From Polynucleobacter alcilacus (GTDB lineage: Bacteria; Pseudomonadota; Gammaproteobacteria; Burkholderiales; Burkholderiaceae), in the NCBI RefSeq assembly GCF_018881545.1, contig NZ_JACVQD010000001.1, positions 276,039-340,038 of the forward strand: 64,000 nt of DNA, written 5' to 3'. Position 1 is the first letter of the stretch; each line of letters begins with the position of its first letter. The notes under the pieces were generated by a model, which was not told where the DNA came from, searched no databases, and saw only the letters and a program-made list of their open reading frames with translations. This document shows positions 29,560 to 38,101 of this stretch, piece by piece. A program made the position numbers and the translations under genes.

Positions 29560-30711
29560 ATGAATAGCGCCTTTTTCTCGCAAAGCAAGTATGCCATTGT
29601 TGGGGGCGGCCTGATGGGTCGTCTCTTAGCAGTTGCGCTTGCCCGGCGTGGAGCTCAGGTTGATTTATTTGATCAGGGGAATGCTGCTGCGAGTGGTGCT
29701 GCCGCCCGGATTGCCGCATCCATGCTTGCTCCACTAGCAGAATCGGTGATTACGGAAGATTCTGTCGTGCGGATGGGCATTCATAGTCTACCGCGTTGGA
29801 AGCAAATGCTGGCAGAACTTTCAGCGCCTGTATTTTTTCAGCAAGATGGCACCTTAATTTTGTGGCATCGGCAGGATGCTAGCGATGCAGAGCGCTTTAC
29901 TGCACACCTTGAGCGTAATTGTCGTAACAACTCGCAACTCGCCCTGCCTCAAAAACTCAATACTGATGCGCTACGTGAACTTGAACCAAGTGTTGCTGAG
30001 CAATTTACTCAAGGCCTGTATTTACCAAATGAAGGTCAATTAGATAATCGGCAATTATTAGATGCCTTGCTAGTTGAGTTAAACCAACTAAAAGTAAATT
30101 GTCATTGGAATACTCCGGTTGCCCCTCTAGAGCTGCGTAAAAAGTCGCATTACCAACTGGTTTTTGATTGCCGCGGAACGGGTGCTATCGAGTCTTGGGC
30201 AACCAGCAGCTCAGCGAATACTCTACGGGGTGTGCGTGGTGAAGTGGTTCGCTTATATGCCCCAGAGGTGAAACTCAGAAGGCCGACACGCTTAATCCAC
30301 CCGCGCTATCCAATTTACATCGCCCCAAAAGAGAATGACATCTATGTTGTAGGTGCTACCGAGATTGAGTCTGATGATTTATCAGAGATGAGTTTGCGTT
30401 CAGCCATGGAATTACTCAGTGCTGTCTATACGGTTCATAGTGGATTTGCTGAATCCCGCATTTTGGAAATGGCAACTCAATGCCGCCCTACCCTGAAGAA
30501 CAACTTACCTGAAATCAGAACCCTCAAAGAAAAAGGGCTGACGGATTTGATCATGATCAATGGCCTATATCGCCATGGTTTTATGATTGCGCCAGCGATA
30601 TTGGACTGCACTCTCGAACTGTTAGAACAGGGTGAGAGTAATACAGCTTTGGAATTGGGTTTAAGCATGACAAAAGATGTCAATCAGCAAGAGGCTCCCT
30701 TATGCGCGTAA
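29560..30711 (+). CDS. thiO: Glycine oxidase / FAD-dependent thiamin synthesis protein ThiO
   Basis: A 383-residue DAO-family flavoprotein. The FAD dinucleotide motif is IVGGGLMGRLLAVALARRG at the N-terminus; the C-terminal part has the FAD-contact GLYRHGFMIAPA. ThiO oxidises glycine to dehydroglycine, the imine that ThiG uses for the thiazole ring. This replaces the oxygen-sensitive ThiH and fits an aerobe. It overlaps thiS by 10 nt. The C-terminus (about 20 residues after the domain) is longer than usual but unremarkable. Confidence 0.92.
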   Translation: MNSAFFSQSKYAIVGGGLMGRLLAVALARRGAQVDLFDQGNAAASGAAARIAASMLAPLAESVITEDSVVRMGIHSLPRWKQMLAELSAPVFFQQDGTLILWHRQDASDAERFTAHLERNCRNNSQLALPQKLNTDALRELEPSVAEQFTQGLYLPNEGQLDNRQLLDALLVELNQLKVNCHWNTPVAPLELRKKSHYQLVFDCRGTGAIESWATSSSANTLRGVRGEVVRLYAPEVKLRRPTRLIHPRYPIYIAPKENDIYVVGATEIESDDLSEMSLRSAMELLSAVYTVHSGFAESRILEMATQCRPTLKNNLPEIRTLKEKGLTDLIMINGLYRHGFMIAPAILDCTLELLEQGESNTALELGLSMTKDVNQQEAPLCA

Positions 30712-30899
30712 TCGTCAATCAAGTGGAGTATGAACTGCCGAAAGAAAGCGTAATTACGGATGCGCTGAGTTTGATAGAGGCTAAGCCTCCCTATGCAGTA
30801 GCAGTGAATTTACATTTTGTTCCCAAAACGAAACATGGTGAATACCTCTTAAATGAGAATGATCAGCTTGAAGTCATTGCCCCAGTTACTGGTGGCTAA
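30702..30899 (+). CDS. thiS: Sulfur carrier protein ThiS
   Basis: A 65-residue ubiquitin-fold sulfur carrier that ends in the required Gly-Gly (APVTGG). ThiF-type adenylation and thiocarboxylation of this terminus delivers sulfur to ThiG. The start lies inside the thiO 3' end, giving tight coupling. No thiF is in the window; MoeB or a distant ThiF may serve. Confidence 0.95.
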   Translation: MRVIVNQVEYELPKESVITDALSLIEAKPPYAVAVNLHFVPKTKHGEYLLNENDQLEVIAPVTGG

Positions 30900-30941
30900 T
30901 GTGCCTACATAAGCAAATCTAAATACCCTATTAATCACTTT

Positions 30942-31760
30942 ATGACAGCACCTTTACCAAACAATCTCAATAGCGCTGATGCACTGGTTCTCTATGGAGA
31001 GAGTTTTGCCAGTCGCTTATTGCTGGGTACTTCACGTTACCCATCACCACAAGTACTTGAGAATGCTATCCAAGCCTCCAATCCGGCAATGATCACCGTT
31101 AGCTTACGTCGTCAAGGAAGCGCTACGGCAGAAGCGCATAGTGGCTTCTGGGATCTATTGAAAAAGATGGCAGTGCCAGTACTCCCAAATACTGCTGGTT
31201 GTCATAGCCCTCAGGAAGTGATGACCACTGCGCAAATGGCCCGTGAGGTATTTGAAACCGATTGGCTTAAGCTAGAACTCATTGGTGATGACTACACCCT
31301 ACAACCAGATACCTTGCGCTTAGTGCAGACCGCAGAAACATTAATTAAAGATGGTTTTAAAGTGCTGCCCTATTGCACTGAGGATCTCATCTTGTGCCAA
31401 CGCTTAGTTGATGTTGGCTGCCAAGCAGTGATGCCTTGGGCTGCACCCATTGGCACTGGTCAAGGTCCTTTGAACCCCTATGCCATGCAATTATTGCGTG
31501 ACCGGCTCCAAGTTCCACTCCTAGTAGATGCTGGCTTAGGCCTGCCTTCACATGCCTGCACAGTGATGGAATGGGGATTTGATGGGGTTCTATTAAATAC
31601 TGCGGTTGCCTTAGCGGATGACCCTGTCGTGATGGCCAACGCCTTTGCAAAGGCTGTAGATGCTGGCCGTTCTGCCTACTTATCGGGCGCCATGAAACCC
31701 CAAGCATCTGCCCAAGCGAGCACTCCATTGGTGGGAACTCCTTTTTGGCATCAAAGTTGA
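30942..31760 (+). CDS. thiG: Thiazole synthase ThiG
   Basis: A 272-residue TIM-barrel enzyme that joins deoxyxylulose phosphate, ThiS-thiocarboxylate and dehydroglycine into the thiazole. Family features: [14 protein letters not shown] at the N-terminus, [18 protein letters not shown], the Schiff-base Lys region [10 protein letters not shown], and [13 protein letters not shown] near the end. It is preceded by thiS with a 42-nt gap and followed 12 nt later by thiE. Confidence 0.96.
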   Translation: MTAPLPNNLNSADALVLYGESFASRLLLGTSRYPSPQVLENAIQASNPAMITVSLRRQGSATAEAHSGFWDLLKKMAVPVLPNTAGCHSPQEVMTTAQMAREVFETDWLKLELIGDDYTLQPDTLRLVQTAETLIKDGFKVLPYCTEDLILCQRLVDVGCQAVMPWAAPIGTGQGPLNPYAMQLLRDRLQVPLLVDAGLGLPSHACTVMEWGFDGVLLNTAVALADDPVVMANAFAKAVDAGRSAYLSGAMKPQASAQASTPLVGTPFWHQS

Positions 31761-31772
31761 TAGACTGAAAAG

Positions 31773-32696
31773 ATGAGCCTGATTCGAGACCTTGCTAATC
31801 AAATTGTTGCCGCCCATGGCAACGATGATCTTTGCATTCCGATTCCGCAATTTAGCCTTCACTGCCCACCTCCTATGATTGATAACGAGGCTGCCGTTGA
31901 TCACAATGAATTAGCCGGTGCACTGGCGGCGATTGAAATGGGTTTTATTGAAGCGGATGCGAGAGTTCTAGGCAAGGCGTGGTCACGCATGGCCCAAGGT
32001 GATGGTGGTTTCAACGCTTTGAAATGGCCGAACAGACCTGAGCATTTCGATCTACTCCCTTGGACTCGCAATATGAACCCCAATGCTTTTGCAGAATGCC
32101 CAAAACATTTAGGTTTATACGGGATCATGCCAGATGCTGAGTGGGTGAAACGCATGGTTGATGCAGAGCTCCCAACAGTACAACTCCGCTTGAAGTCTGA
32201 AGATCGTTTTAAAATTCGTAAACAGGTCAGAGCAGCGGTTGAGGCAGTCAAGGAAAGCAAGACACTGCTCTTTATTAATGATTACTGGGAAGAGGCTATA
32301 GATGCTGGCGCCTATGGTGTTCATCTGGGTCAAGAGGATTTAGAGGATGCCAATCTCGAAGAAATTCGGGTGGCAGGATTGAGATTAGGTCTAAGTACCC
32401 ATGGCTATGCAGAGATGGTGCATGCAGACCGCTTTTGCCCTAGCTATATCGCTATGGGTGCAATCTTCCCGACCAATCTTAAAAAAATGGTGACTGTACC
32501 CCAGGGCCTAGGTCGTCTTTATCAGTATGCAAAATTGATGAACAACTATCCACTCGTGGCAATTGGCGGTATTGATCAAGACAGCATTCGCGCAGTATCT
32601 AAGAGTGGCGTAGGTTCAGTTGCGGTTGTCAGGGCCATTACAGAAGCCAAAGATCCAAAGGCTGCGGTCAAACACTTGCAAGGTTTAATGCAATAG
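31773..32696 (+). CDS. thiE: Thiamine-phosphate synthase ThiE with an N-terminal extension
   Basis: The C-terminal 200 residues are a ThiE TIM barrel coupling HMP-PP with thiazole phosphate (VQLRLKSEDR, LFINDYWEEAIDAGAYGVHLGQEDL quoted by its parts LFINDYW and YGVHLGQEDL; LGLSTHGYAEM; VAIGGIDQDSI). Before it lies an extra domain of roughly 110 residues (SLIRDLANQIVAAHGNDD to FDLLPWTRNMN) that is not part of normal ThiE, which is about 210 residues. I do not recognise a kinase or Nudix motif in it. Long ThiE forms occur in other betaproteobacteria, so this is probably a lineage feature and not a local fusion. Confidence 0.9.
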   Translation: MSLIRDLANQIVAAHGNDDLCIPIPQFSLHCPPPMIDNEAAVDHNELAGALAAIEMGFIEADARVLGKAWSRMAQGDGGFNALKWPNRPEHFDLLPWTRNMNPNAFAECPKHLGLYGIMPDAEWVKRMVDAELPTVQLRLKSEDRFKIRKQVRAAVEAVKESKTLLFINDYWEEAIDAGAYGVHLGQEDLEDANLEEIRVAGLRLGLSTHGYAEMVHADRFCPSYIAMGAIFPTNLKKMVTVPQGLGRLYQYAKLMNNYPLVAIGGIDQDSIRAVSKSGVGSVAVVRAITEAKDPKAAVKHLQGLMQ

Positions 32697-32723
32697 TGTT
32701 AATGCAATAAACGCCTAAGCGAT

Positions 32724-33608
32724 TTAGCCCTTACTGTCTTTATTTGCTAATGCCGTTGGATAAAATTCGTGCATATGCCATAAGGGTCCCGGCCCCTCTC
32801 CAATGCTTAAGAAACGTCCTGCTTCTAAACCTGCTTCGACATAAGCGATTGCTTTTGCTACTGCATGACTTAAATCATGACCATCTGCTAAGTACGTAGC
32901 GATAGCGGAAGCAAGTGAGCAACCTGTGCCGTGGGTATTGAGAGTACTGACACGGTAGTGCTTGAACTCTTTCGCTTGGATGACTTCAAGACCATCTTCC
33001 AGCGTGCGCCACATTAAGTAATCTGTGATTTGGGTATGAGAACTATCTAAATGACCGCCTTTAATTAAGACAGCCTGAGGCCCCATCTCTAACAACTCTT
33101 CAGCAGCAAGCTTGAAATCTTGTGGCGTAGAAATTTCACGACCCAATAATAAAGAGGCTTCCTCTAAATTGGGGGTAATCAATATCGCCAGCGGAAATAA
33201 ATCCGTGATCATGGCTTGCGCGCTATCGTCACCACCTAAACTAGCACCCGATGTAGCTCGTAAAACCGGATCTAGAACAATGCGTTTTGCACCATGGCGA
33301 CGTAAGGATTTTGCAACCACACGCACGATTTCTGGGCTGGACAGCATACCGATTTTGACAACATCAACGCCGATATCCAAAAAGACTGCATCCATTTGGG
33401 CTTCCACTACCTCAAGATCCACATCCTGAATACGCATCACTCCCATGGTATTTTGCGCGGTAATGGCAGTGATCACAGACATACCATAAGCGCCCAGGGC
33501 ACTAATTACCTTGAGATCGGCCTGAAGCCCTGCCCCGCCGCCGCTATCGGATCCAGCGATCGTCAGTACTTTGGCTATCTGTTCGGAAGTAGGAAGAGAT
33601 GATTTCAT
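32724..33608 (-). CDS. thiD: Hydroxymethylpyrimidine (phosphate) kinase ThiD
   Basis: A ribokinase-fold enzyme of 294 residues that phosphorylates HMP-phosphate to HMP-PP for ThiE. The N-terminal AGSDSGGGAGLQADLKVISA and the C-terminal anion-hole motif NTHGTGCSLASAIATYLADG are diagnostic. It is convergent with the thiC-thiE operon and so escapes the riboswitch seen there; no riboswitch is visible before it. Its start lies 22 nt from the divergent tRNA-Asn gene, and the tRNA promoter overlaps its upstream region. Confidence 0.95.
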   Translation of the reverse strand: MKSSLPTSEQIAKVLTIAGSDSGGGAGLQADLKVISALGAYGMSVITAITAQNTMGVMRIQDVDLEVVEAQMDAVFLDIGVDVVKIGMLSSPEIVRVVAKSLRRHGAKRIVLDPVLRATSGASLGGDDSAQAMITDLFPLAILITPNLEEASLLLGREISTPQDFKLAAEELLEMGPQAVLIKGGHLDSSHTQITDYLMWRTLEDGLEVIQAKEFKHYRVSTLNTHGTGCSLASAIATYLADGHDLSHAVAKAIAYVEAGLEAGRFLSIGEGPGPLWHMHEFYPTALANKDSKG

Positions 33609-33613
33609 CTTGC

Positions 33614-33619
33614 TATAAT
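33614..33619 (+). promoter_or_regulatory. -10 element of the tRNA-Asn promoter
   Basis: A perfect TATAAT lies 11 nt before the tRNA-Asn 5' end. No good -35 is visible; it would fall inside the start of thiD on the other strand. Confidence 0.6.
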
Positions 33620-33629
33620 ATCGGCTTAT

Positions 33630-33705
33630 TCCTCGATAGCTCAGTTGGTAGAGCGCCGGACTGTTAATCCGTAGGTCGCTGGTTCGAGCCCAGCTCGAGG
33701 AGCCA
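33630..33705 (+). tRNA. tRNA-Asn (anticodon GUU)
   Basis: Complete cloverleaf: acceptor TCCTCGA/TCGAGGA, D-loop AGTTGGTAGA, anticodon loop CTGTTAA (GTT), T-loop TTCGAGC, discriminator G and encoded CCA. A strong terminator follows. Confidence 0.97.
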
Positions 33706-33713
33706 AATAAGTT

Positions 33714-33746
33714 AAGCCCTTAGAGCAATCTAAGGGCTTTTTCTTT
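33714..33746 (+). terminator. Rho-independent terminator of tRNA-Asn
   Basis: AAGCCCTTAGA / TCTAAGGGCTT is a perfect 11-bp stem with a GCAA tetraloop followed by TTTCTTT. Confidence 0.92.
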
Positions 33747-33854
33747 AGGGCTCGCTAAGCTTGCTAAGAGCAGTAGTTGTTAAAGGTAAACAGGCTTTTA
33801 AACCAGCTAACTCCACTTATATCTTCTGATCCAAATTACCCCTACAATCTAGAC

Positions 33855-34400
33855 ATGTTGATACAAATTGCTAATCTTCTTCTGCAAGTTACCGTGAGCA
33901 TCGTCGCTGGAGCTTGCCTACTACGCTGCTACTTTCAGTGGCTTGCTTTTAATCTTGGGACTGGTCAAGGAAATTCGATTGGGGCTTACTTGCTGCCACT
34001 CACGAACTGGATCGTTCTCCCACTGCGTCGAGTTACTCGCAGCATAGGTCGCTTTGATGTAGCGAGTCTTCTTGCCGCCTATCTTTTGGTCCTAGCAAAA
34101 ATTGTTGTCCTATCTTTGATAGTGGGGATTTCTCCCTTCACAGTGTCTTGGCTCATTTTTGCTTTGATTGACCTGCTGGATTTAACGCTTTCTGGACTCA
34201 TTGGGCTAGTTTTAGCAAGCGTGATTCTCTCGTGGGTTGGCGCAGGTTCTCAAATCCAGTATTTAGTATCTCTTTTAGTAGAACCTCTGCTTACGCCTAT
34301 TCGACGGGTCCTTCCCAATCTAGGCGCGATCGATTTATCGCCTCTGGTCTTGTTGCTAGGCTTGCAAATACTTCAGATTGTTTTAAACAACCTCAAGTAG
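33855..34400 (+). CDS. YggT family integral membrane protein
   Basis: A 181-residue protein made of two YggT repeats, each with a pair of hydrophobic helices and a short amphipathic motif: LRCYFQWLAFN / PLTNWIVLPLRRVTRSIG in the first half and ASVILSWVGAGS / LVEPLLTPIRRVLPNLG in the second. YggT proteins are linked to osmotic tolerance and cell envelope function; the mechanism is not settled. A longer reading from 33777 adds a polar leader without family support, so the ATG at 33855 is preferred despite a weak ribosome site. Confidence 0.87.
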   Translation: MLIQIANLLLQVTVSIVAGACLLRCYFQWLAFNLGTGQGNSIGAYLLPLTNWIVLPLRRVTRSIGRFDVASLLAAYLLVLAKIVVLSLIVGISPFTVSWLIFALIDLLDLTLSGLIGLVLASVILSWVGAGSQIQYLVSLLVEPLLTPIRRVLPNLGAIDLSPLVLLLGLQILQIVLNNLK

Positions 34401-34443
34401 TAGTAAATAAAATATCAATATAGTCTTGCTAGGACCAAAGGAA

Positions 34444-35028
34444 TTAGATTAATTCTTTTTTACGCAGGTTGGCTAAGCGATTATTTAATGTCTTCAGCGT
34501 GAGAAGATTATATTTATTCCCTTCAACCCAATTGCTGCCCTTCCATTCAATACCTTCTGGTATGACATTTGCAAACGGCTCATTCCCTTTTCTTGCATAA
34601 GCTTCGAGGATAGCCATCAATGCAGCACGATCATCTGCTCCTCCAGCATCTTTAATTGCATCCAAAATTGGTTTTGTAATCGTATCGCTATAGGTGATTT
34701 TTGCATCAGGATGATTGGGCGTAGTTGGTTCTGTAAAAATATATTCGTGTGGCCATTCATAAACATTTCTTGCAGCATTTTTTACAGCCTCAGGACTCAC
34801 TACTCCGGCTTCCAGTTGTTTAGGGTCGGTAGCTAGGTTTAATTCTAAAATCCATGCTTCAAATTCTGCAATGCGGCTATAACGCGTATCTTCGCTATCG
34901 CGCTTTTGCTCTTCTTGTGAAAGCAATAAGGTAACCCAAGCCCAGGCAATATCTTTAGGTAATGCATACTCTCTGGCGAGAATTAAGCTGGCTTTTTTCA
35001 GGATGGGTTTGGATGTGAGTTTGGGCAT
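34444..35028 (-). CDS. Hypothetical protein of unknown family
   Basis: I do not recognise this protein. From the ATG before PKLTSKPILKKASL it has 194 residues, is soluble-looking and largely helical, with a charged middle (LLSQEEQKRDSEDTRYSR) and a basic C-terminus (LANLRKKELI). The open frame continues upstream to 35298 with no stop and would add about 90 residues, but that stretch overlaps the divergent TrhP gene and is poor coding sequence in comparison. An internal ATG at 35211 is also possible. It has no signal peptide or membrane segment and no obvious operon partner. Confidence 0.6.
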   Translation of the reverse strand: MPKLTSKPILKKASLILAREYALPKDIAWAWVTLLLSQEEQKRDSEDTRYSRIAEFEAWILELNLATDPKQLEAGVVSPEAVKNAARNVYEWPHEYIFTEPTTPNHPDAKITYSDTITKPILDAIKDAGGADDRAALMAILEAYARKGNEPFANVIPEGIEWKGSNWVEGNKYNLLTLKTLNNRLANLRKKELI

Positions 35029-35251
35029 TGCATTCTTTCTGAATTCTTTAGTAAGTGCCTTCAATTGCGTGTGGCAAGTTATAGCAAAATCTCCTACTCG
35101 TCTTGATAATGCCCACCATAGACCCCTTAGGATACTCTTGATTGGGGGCACTTCATTTGCAAATACAGTAATTAACTGAGCTGCAGCGGGCTCTGGGTGC
35201 AAGAAAGTCATAAAGCGTGCAAGATCGCCCGTATTCACTAAAATAGCGCCT

Positions 35252-36553
35252 ATGACTAAGATTCCAGAACTCCTCGCCCCAGCCGGCAGCCTTGCCATGC
35301 TTAATACCGCTTTCGAATTCGGGGCGGACGCTATTTATGCTGGCCAACCGCGCTACTCTTTGCGTGTGCGCAACAATGATTTTGGCAAGATTGAAGTCCT
35401 GCAGCAAGGTATTGATACAGCCCATGACTTAGGGAAGAAGTTTTATTTGGTTTCTAATTTACTTCCCCACGGTGCTAAGACTCGTACCTATATTAAAGAT
35501 ATGTCTCCAGTCATTGCCCTTGGACCAGATGCCCTCATCATGTCTGATCCTGGTCTCATCATGATGGCTAGAGAAGCTTGGCCAGATATGCCGATTCATT
35601 TATCAGTGCAGGCTAACACAGTGAATGGCGCATCTGCAAAATTTTGGCGCTCAGTAGGTATTAGTAGAGTCATTTTGTCGCGCGAACTTTCCTTTGATGA
35701 AATTGAAGAAGTACGGCAAGACTGTCCCGAGATGGAGCTTGAAGTGTTTGTTCATGGCGCTTTATGCATTGCTTATTCAGGGCGCTGTTTACTTTCAGGC
35801 TATATGTCCCACCGCGACCCTAATCAAGGTGCTTGCACCAATGCTTGCCGCTGGGACTATAAAGTCAAACCTGGCCAACAAACTTCCAGTGGTGACGTCG
35901 TTCTTCTCCAAGAAGCTAAACGACCCGATGACTTAATGCCGATGGAAGAAGATGAGCATGGCACTTACATCATGAACTCTAAAGATTTACGTGCTGTTGA
36001 GCATATTGAAAGACTAACGAAGATGGGTGTGGACTCCTTCAAAATTGAAGGTCGCACCAAATCGCCCTACTATGTTTCTCGTACTTGCCAATCCTATCGC
36101 ACAGCGATTGATGATGCTGTTGCAGGCAGACCTTTTGATACCACTTTACTTGGCAATCTAGAAGGCTTAGCGAACCGAGGTTATACCGATGGGTTCTACG
36201 AACGCCATCACGATAAAGAATATCAACTCTACATGCGTGGATACTCCCTCTCAGGAAGAAGTCTGTATGTGGGTGAAACTCTAGAAATAGATCATGCTTC
36301 TGGTCGAGTAAAGGTCGATGTCAAAAATCGTTTCTCAGTCGGCGATAAGCTCGAGATTATTGAGCCACAGGGTAATCAAGACATCGTGTTAGAGGAAATG
36401 TGGAATATGAAGGGCGAATCGGTTGAGGTAGCACCTGGCTCCGGTCATTTCGTCTGGATCAAGCTACCACTTAAAGGGAAACATGCGTTTATTGCGCGCT
36501 ATACCCATGAGCCAGCCCCAGTCGAAGAAGCAGCCTCCTGTAGTAATTGTTGA
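35252..36553 (+). CDS. trhP: U32 family tRNA hydroxylation protein TrhP (YegQ)
   Basis: A 433-residue peptidase-U32-fold protein close to E. coli YegQ, now known as TrhP, which takes part in prephenate-dependent 5-hydroxyuridine formation at U34 of some tRNAs. Shared segments: PELLAPAGSLAML, GADAIYAGQPRYSLRVRNN, GPDALIMSDPGLIMMARE. The likely Fe-S cysteines are in GALCIAYSGRCLLSGYM and GACTNACRWDY, with another pair at the C-terminus (ASCSNC). No second U32 gene is nearby, in contrast to the UbiU/UbiV pair, which supports TrhP. Confidence 0.92.
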   Translation: MTKIPELLAPAGSLAMLNTAFEFGADAIYAGQPRYSLRVRNNDFGKIEVLQQGIDTAHDLGKKFYLVSNLLPHGAKTRTYIKDMSPVIALGPDALIMSDPGLIMMAREAWPDMPIHLSVQANTVNGASAKFWRSVGISRVILSRELSFDEIEEVRQDCPEMELEVFVHGALCIAYSGRCLLSGYMSHRDPNQGACTNACRWDYKVKPGQQTSSGDVVLLQEAKRPDDLMPMEEDEHGTYIMNSKDLRAVEHIERLTKMGVDSFKIEGRTKSPYYVSRTCQSYRTAIDDAVAGRPFDTTLLGNLEGLANRGYTDGFYERHHDKEYQLYMRGYSLSGRSLYVGETLEIDHASGRVKVDVKNRFSVGDKLEIIEPQGNQDIVLEEMWNMKGESVEVAPGSGHFVWIKLPLKGKHAFIARYTHEPAPVEEAASCSNC

Positions 36554-36599
36554 TTCATCATCTAGACTAGAGGGTATAACGTAGAAAACTTGAACGAAT

Positions 36600-37127
36600 A
36601 TGAATACAGAAACCATTCCAAAGACCCCCACCCTCAAAGAGAAAATTATTGATGAGCTCAAAAAGGCTTCGGTTCTTTTTTTGTATTTTGGAACTTGGTT
36701 TTGCGCGCTTGCTTTTCTGGGAGAAACAGCGCTAGACATCAGAGCCATTCCCCTAACGATCTTTTGGTTTACCTTGATTAAGGCTGCTTTATGTGCAAAA
36801 TTTATGCTGATTGGACAGGCGATCTTTCCTATTAAAGTCAATCCACAACATGGGATCGTCAGATCTCTTTTTATCGAATCGATTTTTTATCTGATCGTGG
36901 TGCTTGCTCTGAATTATTTTGAAGTAGGTGTGGATGGTCTGATTCATGGAAAGAACTTTTTTACATCATTAGCTGCTTTTGGAGAATCAAATCCTTTGCA
37001 TGTTTTTGCTATGGCTCTTGTGTATTGGCTGATTGTTTGGCCTTACTTAATTTTTACAGGATTTAAATTATCTTTAGGCTCTTCGGCTACGCTGTTGATT
37101 CTATTTGGTCCTAAAAAACCCAGTTAG
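36600..37127 (+). CDS. Hypothetical four-span membrane protein
   Basis: A 175-residue protein with an N-terminal cytoplasmic helix rich in Lys/Glu (TLKEKIIDELKKASV) and about four hydrophobic helices. I recognise no family. It lies 46 nt after trhP and 12 nt before the outer-membrane protein gene and may share a transcript with the latter. No ribosome site stands out before the ATG. Confidence 0.75.
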   Translation: MNTETIPKTPTLKEKIIDELKKASVLFLYFGTWFCALAFLGETALDIRAIPLTIFWFTLIKAALCAKFMLIGQAIFPIKVNPQHGIVRSLFIESIFYLIVVLALNYFEVGVDGLIHGKNFFTSLAAFGESNPLHVFAMALVYWLIVWPYLIFTGFKLSLGSSATLLILFGPKKPS

Positions 37128-37138
37128 GGACTGTCACT

Positions 37139-38032
37139 TTGAGGGTCAGTTCACACCACGCCCTTTTAAAGGGAGTTATATTCTGCTTCCTCGCTGGTGT
37201 TTTTTCTCAATCCTCTATTGCCCAAGAAATAGAAGCGCGGGCTTATTCCAACGCACCCGTTGGCATGAACTTCATTACTGGGGGCATAGCGCAGGCTAAA
37301 AGTGGTTCTTATAAGCTAACTACTGAAGCCGTGAGTCTTACTCATGTCTTAGATGTTTTTGGGCAATCAGGCAGACTTACTCTTGTGCTCCCTTATGCCG
37401 AGTTATCGGGCTCTGGCAGAGCGGGTGCTCAAGGGCTTAACGCCTCTGCTGAGGGTTTATCTGATCCGCTGATCAAAGCTTCCGTCAACCTCTATGGTGC
37501 TCCTGCTTTGTCTAATAGTGAGTTTCAAAGCTACCAACAAGATCTCATTATTGGTGCCAGCCTAGCGGCATCGATTCCATGGGGCAATTACAACAGCAAT
37601 CAGATGCTGAATGTGGGCGCTAACCGTTCACTGATTCAGCCAGGCATTGGTTTATCGCAAGCAATTGGTCCTTGGCGCTTAGAACTTGCGGGTATGGCAA
37701 CAATTTATACAAGCAACAATAGCTATATGGGAAATAACACCCTATCCCAAAATCCGGTTTACTCCACCGAAGCCCATGGAATCTATTACTTTCCGAACAC
37801 TGCGTGGATCTCTGCAGATGCGACTTACTTTACAGGTGGGCAAACTTACGTCAATGGCATGCCCGTCAGTGGTTCGCAAGAAAACTGGCGCTTCGGTAGT
37901 ACCTTTTCATACCCTATCGATAAGCAAAACTCCATCCGCCTGTCAGGCAGCACTGGCGTCTATTCGCGGACAAACAATAGCTATGACATGCTGGGAATTT
38001 CTTGGCAATATCGCTGGGGCGGCAATCCATAG
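37139..38032 (+). CDS. Outer-membrane beta-barrel protein, MetA-pathway/phenol-degradation transporter family type
   Basis: A 297-residue exported protein with signal peptide (cleavage probably after SSIAQ) and alternating beta-strand pattern. The wording NFITGGIAQAKSG, LVLPYAELSG and the C-terminal strand ISWQYRWGG resemble the Phenol_MetA_deg family of putative outer-membrane channels. The start is a TTG with AGGGA eight bases upstream; no ATG or GTG gives a signal peptide. The dehydratase gene follows after 69 nt, so the channel may admit its substrate, but this is inference. Confidence 0.72.
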   Translation: MRVSSHHALLKGVIFCFLAGVFSQSSIAQEIEARAYSNAPVGMNFITGGIAQAKSGSYKLTTEAVSLTHVLDVFGQSGRLTLVLPYAELSGSGRAGAQGLNASAEGLSDPLIKASVNLYGAPALSNSEFQSYQQDLIIGASLAASIPWGNYNSNQMLNVGANRSLIQPGIGLSQAIGPWRLELAGMATIYTSNNSYMGNNTLSQNPVYSTEAHGIYYFPNTAWISADATYFTGGQTYVNGMPVSGSQENWRFGSTFSYPIDKQNSIRLSGSTGVYSRTNNSYDMLGISWQYRWGGNP

Positions 38033-38101
38033 CCAGCTTGCTACCTGAGTGGCTACAATTGAATCCATCGCCATTTATATAAATACAATACTGAGACAAC
38101 A

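Noticed and set aside
36561..36571. Short palindrome TCTAGACTAGA between trhP and the membrane protein gene
   Set aside because: Only 11 bp and isolated; could be chance and is not placed at a clear promoter.
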